Shown: piece by piece, positions 6,189-11,432 of the stretch
How positions within the stretch are numbered: the first letter of the stretch is position 1
How the letters are laid out: the number at the start of each line of letters is the position of its first letter
NCBI GenBank assembly: GCA_030690245.1
Contig: JAUYGW010000263.1
Location: 1 to 11,432 of the forward strand
Source: Gallionella sp.
GTDB lineage: Bacteria; Pseudomonadota; Gammaproteobacteria; Burkholderiales; Gallionellaceae
DNA: 11,432 nt
Direction: 5' to 3'
The notes under the pieces: model-generated
Told to the model about the DNA's origin: nothing
The model's input: the letters and a program-made list of their open reading frames with translations, nothing else
The model's database searches: none
Position numbers and translations under genes: made by a program

Positions 6189-6683
6189 ATGTTTACCCAA
6201 TGGAAAAAAATGGCTGCAACCCTGTCTGTCGCCGCACTGCTGAGCATGGGTCCGGGAATGGTGTCAGCCCAGGATCACAGCCATTCGCATGGCGATGAAA
6301 AGCCGGCGCAACTCACCCTCGACAGCGGCAAGAAATGGGCCACTGACAACAACCTGCGCCAGAGCATGGGTCTCATCCGCGACGCGCTGGCAGCCGAACT
6401 CCCTGCCATCCATTCCGGCAAAGCCACGAGGGAACAATACCGGGCACTGGCGCAAAAAACGAACGACCAGATTGCGTTCATAGTGAAAAACTGCAAGCTG
6501 GAGCCAAAAGCGGATGCGATGCTCCATCTTGTGCTGGCCGACATTATTGCCGGTGCGGACGCGATGATGGCGCAGGGTGGCAACGAGGCGCGCAAAGGTG
6601 CGGAGAAAATCGCCCGCGCGGTGGATAACTATGGCGCTTATTTTGCCCATCCCGGCTGGCATGGAATGAAGCACGCCCATTAA
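6189..6683 (+). CDS. Histidine-rich periplasmic helical protein, function unknown
   Basis: The 164-residue product has a signal peptide with probable cleavage after A27 (MVSA/QDH). The mature N-terminus is HSHSHGDE and the C-terminus HPGWHGMKHAH, so both ends are histidine-rich and could bind metal. Between them lie probably four amphipathic helices, including LTLDSGKKWATDNNLRQSM, ATREQYRALAQKTNDQIAFIV, ADAMLHLVLADIIAGADAM and ARKGAEKIARAVDNYGAYF. There is one cysteine (C102) and no CXXCH, so it is not a c-type cytochrome despite the bundle-like pattern. GAGGG at 6176-6180 provides a ribosome site for the ATG. It is insulated from the upstream gene by a terminator, so it is probably separately transcribed, though no convincing promoter was found. 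Metal handling is a guess from the histidines. Confidence 0.85.
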   Translation: MFTQWKKMAATLSVAALLSMGPGMVSAQDHSHSHGDEKPAQLTLDSGKKWATDNNLRQSMGLIRDALAAELPAIHSGKATREQYRALAQKTNDQIAFIVKNCKLEPKADAMLHLVLADIIAGADAMMAQGGNEARKGAEKIARAVDNYGAYFAHPGWHGMKHAH

Positions 6684-6734
6684 AACCTGAGGCGAATTGC
6701 CGCCCTATGACCCTAAAATCGGCAGTGCCGTCCG

Positions 6735-6844
6735 CAGATTGCGCAGATTTTCATGTGGTTATCATTGATGGTTGCATCACCCAAAAAGGGAACGAACTTA
6801 ACGAGATAATGGTTCGTTCAATCGGCGAAAATCTGTGTAATCTG
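6735..6844. repeat. Nested inverted repeat, diverged relative of the 3829-3959 element
   Basis: Outer arms 6735-6752 and 6827-6844 are inverted copies matching at 16 of 18 bases (CAGATTNCNCAGATTTTC), and an inner pair GAACGAAC (6790-6797) and GTTCGTTC (6812-6819) matches perfectly. The outer arm shares the CACAGATT word with the element behind rsmA. It fills most of the gap between two convergent genes; apart from this and a probable terminator, 6684-6929 holds nothing recognisable. Confidence 0.6.
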
Positions 6845-6875
6845 ATGTAACTACTAGCCATTCGACTAAGCTGGC

Positions 6876-6899
6876 AAAAAACGCCAGCAAAGTCGCTGG
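6876..6899 (-). terminator. Probable terminator of the solute-binding protein gene
   Basis: On the minus strand CCAGC-GACTTT-GCTGG forms a 5-bp stem followed, two bases later, by six Ts, about 30 bases after the stop codon. The stem is short. An alternative, longer stem (6863-6867 plus 6870-6875 with 6883-6888 plus 6891-6895) would use the same bases and place the T-run in its loop. Confidence 0.5.
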
Positions 6900-6929
6900 T
6901 TATGCGGACAACTGCTTTTTCTAGGGTGA

Positions 6930-9062
6930 CTACTCCTCGCGCCGGCGTAACGCGCGCCACACCCAAACTCCGGACAACAACAACGCAGCAGCCAGCAGCC
7001 ACAGCGGCCAGCGTGCGGGCCGATTCCAATCGCGGCGCAGTTGGCCGCGCTGGGCAGCATCCACGCGCCAGTATTTGAGTTTGTTGTTTGCCATCACGTT
7101 GGGCTTCACGTTATGCAGCCAGCCGTGCTGCAACACGTAACTCTTCGGATGAAAGCCCCACAGCCACGGCGAGTCGCGGCGCAATATTTCCAGCATTTTG
7201 TCGATGATAGCCTGCCGCGCCGGGCTGTTTTCCATGTTCTTCATCTGCTCGAACAGCCGGTCGTATTCCGGGCTGCTGTAATTCGCCGCATTCTCGCCGC
7301 CCTTGCCCACCTTGGCTTGTGCGCCGTGCAGCAGAAATAAAAAATTCTCCGGGTCAGGATAATCGGCATTCCAACCCATGTAGAACATTTGCGTGTCGCC
7401 CTTGCGGATCTTGTCCTGGAAACGATTCCAGTCAGTGCTGCGTACATCGAGTTGCACGTTGATTTTTTCAAATTGTTTGCGCAGCCAATCCAAGCGCGAC
7501 TTGCCCCCCACCCCAGTCGCGGTTGTATCCATGTGTATTACCAACGGCTGCATGGTTTTTGCGTCCACGCCATTGGGATAACCTGCTTCGGCGAGCAACC
7601 GCCTGGCTTCTTCGATGGGTTTGCGTTGCGGCGCACCGCCGACCCAGTCATACACAGCGCGGTTGATGCCCGCCTCGCCCTCGCGGTAACCGAAAATACC
7701 GGGTGGGAGCGGCGATTGGGCGGCGATGCCGCGCCCGTTGGCGAAAATGGAAACGAACTCCTCGAAATCTACCGCGATTGCAATCGCCAGCCTTAGCTTG
7801 CGTGAACGATCAGATGACCCTCCCACCGTAGGATCCTGCCAGTTGAAGCCGGTGTACATCGTGGAAGTCGAAACTGCGGTCGAAAGGCCGATACCCTGCA
7901 CCTTCATCGCATCGGTCACCGCCGCTTCGCCGCCGGTGGCCACCTGCACCGCCTGATCGAAGCTGTCCGAACTGATGCCGGAAGCATCGTAATAGCCCTG
8001 CAAGAACTTGTTCCAGTAGGGGATGGTTTCCTTTTCCAGGCTGAAAACCACCTTATCGATCAGCGGCAACGATTTGCCCGCATCTGCCAGCAGCCCGGCC
8101 TGCGTGTCGCCCGCCTCGCCTTCGGAGGGGTAAGTCTCGCTGTCGTAATACGGGTTGCGGCTCAGCACCATGCGCTGGTTGGGATTGTTCTCCGAAAGAT
8201 AATACGGGCCGCTGCCCACCGGCCACCAGTCCAGCGTCAGGTTGCGTTCGCGCATCCCCGCCTGCGCGTAGAAGCGCTCGGCCTCATGCGGCATCGGCGC
8301 AAAAAACGGCATCGCCAGCCAGTAGGCGAACTGCGGATACTTGCCATGCACCTCGATGCGGTAGGTGTGCTCGTCCACCACCTGTACCCCCGGCAACGGA
8401 TACGCGTTCAAATCGAGAAACGCATCGGGCGTTTTTTGCAGCGCCTGTTGCAACGTCGCGGCATAATCTTTCAATCCGACGATGTATTCGCTCATCACGC
8501 CGAAAATCGGCAAATGCAATTGCGGATGCGCCAGGCGTTTGATCTGGTAGGCGTAATCTGCCGCCGTGACGCTGCGCGTACCGCTGTGCGGAAAATCGTC
8601 CAGCGCATGAATGTCGCGCAAATCGCGCGGCGTCAAATGATCGTATTCCGGCTTGCCCTGCTGATCGCGTGCAAACGCCGGATGCGGCTGGTAGCGCATG
8701 TTCGGCTTGATATGGATTTCGTACACGCTGAAGGCGATCTTTTCCGCCGGCGCATTGTCCGGCAACGGGCGGCGGTTCTTGTCCAGGTAACGTACCGCAG
8801 GCATCCCGCTGGCAGCCAGCGGAACCAATTCGTAAGGGCGCTTCAGGTAATGGTATTGCAGCGGCGGCGCGTAAATCTGCGCGAGGAATTCATACTCGTT
8901 TTCGCTGTATGCCTGTGCCGGGTCGAGATGCTTGGGGCGCTCGGTAAACGCGGTATAAAGAATCGGCTTGCCGTCGTCCGAAGCCGGATAAGGATTGTTC
9001 CACAACCCGCCGCCACACGCGCTAAGCAGCACAACCAGAAGTAAAACGAACCGGGCTCTCAT
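6930..9062 (-). CDS. Family-5 extracellular solute-binding lipoprotein (peptide/nickel ABC type)
   Basis: From the chosen start the product has 710 residues. It opens with a lipoprotein signal, LLLVVLLSAC, with the lipid-bearing cysteine at C16. The binding-protein fold follows, beginning ILYTAFTERPKHLDPAQAYSENE, with SGPYYLSENNPNQRMVLSRNPYY, a helix-rich middle and the family-typical MFYMGWNADYPDPENFLFLL near the end. Members capture oligopeptides or similar ligands for ABC import. At 710 residues it is much longer than DppA/OppA (about 540). It also ends in a hydrophobic helix, WPLWLLAAALLLSGVWVW, followed by RALRRREE, so it may be anchored at both ends. The frame is open to an ATG at 9098, but the ATG at 9062 puts the signal at the N-terminus and fits a promoter immediately upstream. 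No permease or ATPase gene lies next to it. Confidence 0.9.
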   Translation of the reverse strand: MRARFVLLLVVLLSACGGGLWNNPYPASDDGKPILYTAFTERPKHLDPAQAYSENEYEFLAQIYAPPLQYHYLKRPYELVPLAASGMPAVRYLDKNRRPLPDNAPAEKIAFSVYEIHIKPNMRYQPHPAFARDQQGKPEYDHLTPRDLRDIHALDDFPHSGTRSVTAADYAYQIKRLAHPQLHLPIFGVMSEYIVGLKDYAATLQQALQKTPDAFLDLNAYPLPGVQVVDEHTYRIEVHGKYPQFAYWLAMPFFAPMPHEAERFYAQAGMRERNLTLDWWPVGSGPYYLSENNPNQRMVLSRNPYYDSETYPSEGEAGDTQAGLLADAGKSLPLIDKVVFSLEKETIPYWNKFLQGYYDASGISSDSFDQAVQVATGGEAAVTDAMKVQGIGLSTAVSTSTMYTGFNWQDPTVGGSSDRSRKLRLAIAIAVDFEEFVSIFANGRGIAAQSPLPPGIFGYREGEAGINRAVYDWVGGAPQRKPIEEARRLLAEAGYPNGVDAKTMQPLVIHMDTTATGVGGKSRLDWLRKQFEKINVQLDVRSTDWNRFQDKIRKGDTQMFYMGWNADYPDPENFLFLLHGAQAKVGKGGENAANYSSPEYDRLFEQMKNMENSPARQAIIDKMLEILRRDSPWLWGFHPKSYVLQHGWLHNVKPNVMANNKLKYWRVDAAQRGQLRRDWNRPARWPLWLLAAALLLSGVWVWRALRRREE

Positions 9063-9069
9063 GGCGCAA

Positions 9070-9098
9070 AGTGTAGCGGAATCAAGCCGGCGCGTCAT
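9070..9098 (-). promoter_or_regulatory. Candidate promoter giving a leaderless mRNA
   Basis: On the minus strand ATGACG (9093-9098) and TACACT (9070-9075) are 17 bases apart, each a fair match to sigma-70 boxes. Only seven bases separate the -10 from the ATG at 9062, so transcription would begin at or next to the start codon. No Shine-Dalgarno is present, which agrees. Confidence 0.45.
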
Positions 9099-9133
9099 GG
9101 TTAAGGAGCGTGAGGTTTTCGGGCAATCTCTGG

Positions 9134-9142
9134 TGTTATACT
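9134..9142 (+). promoter_or_regulatory. Extended -10 promoter of the Tim44-like/ubiJ/ubiB operon
   Basis: TGTTATACT is an extended -10 (TGN plus TATACT), with only a weak T-rich -35 (near 9116-9121). The start would be near 9149, about 30 bases before the ATG at 9179. It is back-to-back with the solute-binding protein promoter. Confidence 0.5.
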
Positions 9143-9178
9143 TACGCCTGATTTATTAACCACACCCGCGAGGAACAC

Positions 9179-10024
9179 ATGAAACGATTTTGGATGCTGC
9201 TGACGATTGCGCTGACCAGCGCGAGTTTATTTGCCGCAACGGCTGAAGCAAAGCGTTTTGGCGGAGGCAGCAGTTTTGGCAAGCAACGGACGATGGCCCC
9301 GCAACAGGCGCAGAAAGCTCCAGCTGCCGCTCCGGCTCCGACCGCAGCACCTGCACCAGCCGGCAATAGGTGGCTCGGCCCGCTGGCCGGCTTGGCTATT
9401 GGCGCGGGTTTGGGCGCAATGTTTGCCGGTGGTTTAGGTGGTTTGGGCGGCGCGATGGGCGGCATCCTGATGGCGTTGGCCGCGGCTGCGCTGGTGATGT
9501 TCCTGATCGCTAAATTCCGCAAACCGCAACCGATGCAATATGCCGGAGCGGGTTCGCCGTACGGCAACCCCGAACCTGCGCAACAGCCGTTGGCCGGCGG
9601 CAGTGCCGCACCCGTCGCCGCATCTGCCGCTCATGCAGGAAACATTCCGGCGGACTTCCCGGTAGAAAGTTTTCTGCGCAGCGCCAAGACTTCGTTCATC
9701 CGCTTGCAGGCCGCGAACGACCGCAAGGATCTGAACGACATCCGCGAATACACCACGCCGGAAATGTTCGCTGAAATCTCGATGCAGATGCAGGAACGCG
9801 GCGATGCACCGCAAAAAACCGACGTGGTCGCAATCAGCGGCGAGTTGCTGGAAGTGGCGAATGAGGGCGATCTAGCGATTGCCAGCGTGCGCTTCACCGG
9901 ACAGTTGCGCGAAAACAACGGCGCACCGGAAGGCGTGGATGAAATCTGGCATGTGCAGAAAAACCTGCGCGATGACAAGTCAGTGTGGCTGCTAGCGGGT
10001 ATTCAACAGTCCGTTTTGCATTAA
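9179..10024 (+). CDS. Tim44-like domain membrane protein
   Basis: The 281-residue product starts with a signal-like segment (1-24, ending ATAEA) and the characteristic KRFGGGSSFGKQR motif of bacterial Tim44-like proteins. A Pro/Ala linker (about 40-62) and a very glycine-rich hydrophobic stretch (65-112, GLAIGAGLGAMFAGGLGGLGG then ALVMFLIAKF, given in parts) look like a glycine-zipper membrane segment. The C-terminal Tim44-like domain covers about 155-281 (FPVESFLRSAKTSFIRLQAA, VDEIWHVQKNL, WLLAGIQQ). In mitochondria this fold tethers the import motor to the inner membrane; the bacterial role is not settled. GAGGA at 9170-9174 precedes the ATG. It sits 7 bases before ubiJ, so it is probably co-transcribed with ubiquinone genes, hinting at a membrane-associated role near that pathway. 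Confidence 0.9.
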   Translation: MKRFWMLLTIALTSASLFAATAEAKRFGGGSSFGKQRTMAPQQAQKAPAAAPAPTAAPAPAGNRWLGPLAGLAIGAGLGAMFAGGLGGLGGAMGGILMALAAAALVMFLIAKFRKPQPMQYAGAGSPYGNPEPAQQPLAGGSAAPVAASAAHAGNIPADFPVESFLRSAKTSFIRLQAANDRKDLNDIREYTTPEMFAEISMQMQERGDAPQKTDVVAISGELLEVANEGDLAIASVRFTGQLRENNGAPEGVDEIWHVQKNLRDDKSVWLLAGIQQSVLH

Positions 10025-10031
10025 TTCAGCT

Positions 10032-10613
10032 ATGTTCACCCAACCTTCTGCCGCAGCACTGAATCATTTGCTCACGCAGAACAGTTGGGCGTTACCGAAG
10101 CTCGCGCGCTTCGCGGGAAAAACGGCACGATTCGATATCGCGCCGTTTTCTTTTGCCTACACCATTCTGGCGGATGGCACGGTGCGCAGCGCCGATACCG
10201 CTGCCACTGCGGATGCCATATGCGTGATCGCGCCATCATTGTTGCCGCGCCTTGCGCTGCACGACGAGAAGGCGCAAGCCGATGTCGGCACCGAAGGCGA
10301 TGCCGCGTTGCTGGCGGAAATTTTTTCCCTGTCGCGCAACCTGCGCTGGGATGCGGCAAAAGATTTAGGCCGCCTCACCGGCGACGGCATCGCGGAACAC
10401 ATCGTGCAGGCCGTGCAAGGTGCAAGGCAACAACTGCACGATGCGGCGGCAAACCTGTCGAAAGCGGCAGCGGAATATTGCACCGAAAAACATCCGGTAT
10501 TGGCCAAACCGCAACAGGTTGCCGCGTTCATACAGCAGGTGGACAAGCTGCGCGACGATGTGGCACGGTTGGAGCAGCGCGTCAAGCAACTGCCGGCCGC
10601 GCGGGGCAATTGA
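10032..10613 (+). CDS. ubiJ: Ubiquinone biosynthesis accessory factor UbiJ (SCP2 domain)
   Basis: UbiJ binds hydrophobic ubiquinone precursors through an SCP2 lipid-binding fold and, with UbiK, organises the Ubi enzyme complex for aerobic coenzyme Q synthesis. The 193-residue product shows the SCP2-like half (about 1-105), with [23 protein letters not shown], an [17 protein letters not shown] segment and [18 protein letters not shown]. The C-terminus (about 165-188, [22 protein letters not shown], in part) has coiled-coil spacing, the region expected to pair with UbiK. The start has no strong Shine-Dalgarno and lies 7 bases after the previous stop; ubiB begins one base after its own stop, so translation is probably coupled. 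Sequence divergence in this family is high, so the ubiB neighbour is important support. Confidence 0.88.
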   Translation: MFTQPSAAALNHLLTQNSWALPKLARFAGKTARFDIAPFSFAYTILADGTVRSADTAATADAICVIAPSLLPRLALHDEKAQADVGTEGDAALLAEIFSLSRNLRWDAAKDLGRLTGDGIAEHIVQAVQGARQQLHDAAANLSKAAAEYCTEKHPVLAKPQQVAAFIQQVDKLRDDVARLEQRVKQLPAARGN

Positions 10614-10614
10614 C

Positions 10615-11432
10615 ATGATGCGTTTGTTGCGGCTGCTGAAAATAATTTTTGTCGTGCTGCGTTTCGGGCTGGACGAATTCCTGCTCGCTCCCGGACAGTT
10701 ACGCTGGCTGCGCACCCCGCTGAATCTGCTGCTGTTCATGCGCAATGTCTCCGAGCCGCGCGCGGTCAGGCTGCGGCGCGCGCTGGAAAATCTCGGCCCG
10801 ATCTTCGTCAAGTTCGGCCAGATGCTTTCCACCCGGCGCGATCTGATGCCGGCCGATCTCGCCGATGAACTCGCCAAGCTGCAGGATCAGGTGCCGCCGT
10901 TCCCGTCCGCGCAGGCGGTGGCCTTGCTGGAAGCGGCTTACGGCAAGCCGTTAAGCGAGGTGTTCCGCAGCTTTGAGGAAACGCCGGTGGCCAGCGCATC
11001 GGTGGCGCAGGTGCATTTCGCCGTGCTGCCGGATGGCCGCGACGTCGCGGTAAAAATCCTGCGCCCCAACATTACCGGCATCATCGCGCACGACGTCGCG
11101 CTGCTGAAAGTGGCGGCTGACATGATCGAGTGGTGGGCGGAAGGCCGCCGCCTCAAACCGGGCGAGGTCATCAAGGAATTCGAAAAGCATCTCGGAGACG
11201 AGCTCGATTTGATGCGCGAGGCAGCCAATGCCAGCCAGCTCAAGCGCAACTTCGCCAATTCGTCGATGATTCTGGTGCCGGAGATGTACTGGGATTATTG
11301 CAGCACCGAAGTCATGGTCATGGAGCGCATGTACGGCTTCCCGGTCAGTCAGGTGGGCGTGCTGCGCGAGGCGGGCATCGACATTCCGAAGCTTGCCGAA
11401 AACGGCGTGGAGATTTTTTATACCCAGGTGTT
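10615..11432 (+). CDS. ubiB: UbiB, ADCK-family atypical kinase/ATPase, 5' part
   Basis: UbiB is a membrane-bound ATPase of the ADCK/COQ8 family required for ubiquinone synthesis. The first 272 residues are visible; the reading frame runs off the window. The family's invariant KxGQ motif is at 66-69 ([16 protein letters not shown]). The alanine-rich loop that replaces the kinase glycine loop is SASVAQVH (127-134), and the ATP-site lysine is K147 (VAVKILRP). [13 protein letters not shown] and the [15 protein letters not shown] segment follow as in other UbiB proteins. The C-terminal transmembrane helices lie beyond the edge. Two adjacent ATGs (10615, 10618) are possible starts; GGGG at 10603-10606 fits either. 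The TGA of ubiJ is one base upstream, indicating an operon. Confidence 0.96.
   Translation, partial: MMRLLRLLKIIFVVLRFGLDEFLLAPGQLRWLRTPLNLLLFMRNVSEPRAVRLRRALENLGPIFVKFGQMLSTRRDLMPADLADELAKLQDQVPPFPSAQAVALLEAAYGKPLSEVFRSFEETPVASASVAQVHFAVLPDGRDVAVKILRPNITGIIAHDVALLKVAADMIEWWAEGRRLKPGEVIKEFEKHLGDELDLMREAANASQLKRNFANSSMILVPEMYWDYCSTEVMVMERMYGFPVSQVGVLREAGIDIPKLAENGVEIFYTQV

Noticed and set aside
8286..9044. 252-codon plus-strand frame inside the solute-binding protein gene
   Set aside because: Arg/His-rich antisense shadow of a clear binding-protein gene.

Overview
The window looks like chromosomal DNA of a Gram-negative proteobacterium, most likely a betaproteobacterium of the Nitrosomonadales/Gallionellaceae type. 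This is inferred from gene order (lptD-surA-pdxA-rsmA; Tim44-like-ubiJ-ubiB), outer-membrane biogenesis genes and protein style. No rRNA, tRNA, CRISPR array, transposase or phage gene was seen.

Layout. (1) 1-3832, + strand: the 3' end of lptD, then surA, pdxA and rsmA, a conserved housekeeping cluster for outer-membrane assembly, vitamin B6 synthesis and 16S rRNA dimethylation. The pdxA-rsmA part carries several palindromic repeats. Two lie inside the coding sequences without breaking the frame, and two others supply the stop codons of pdxA and rsmA. (2) 4014-5393, - strand: a sigma-54-dependent (bEBP) activator with a cysteine-rich PAS-like N-terminus, an AAA+ domain and a Fis-type HTH. (3) 5394-5641: a divergent control region with a good sigma-54 promoter, an upstream inverted repeat that overlaps a sigma-70-like promoter for the activator, and a 5' leader hairpin. 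(4) 5642-5935, + strand: a small secreted protein of unknown function, the evident target of that promoter, followed by a strong intrinsic terminator. (5) 6189-6683, + strand: a histidine-rich periplasmic helical protein. (6) 6684-6929: intergenic, with a diverged repeat and a probable terminator. (7) 6930-9062, - strand: a large family-5 solute-binding lipoprotein with an extra C-terminal membrane helix, possibly translated from a leaderless mRNA. (8) 9179-11432, + strand: a Tim44-like membrane protein, ubiJ and the 5' part of ubiB, an apparent ubiquinone-biosynthesis operon cut by the window end.

Two things stand out. The first is the divergent circuit of a sigma-54 activator and a small secreted protein, where the putative enhancer site also covers the activator's own promoter. 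The second is the density of palindromic repeats in and around pdxA and rsmA, where they have lengthened the proteins and reshaped their ends. All family assignments rest on motif recognition by eye; no database search was run.
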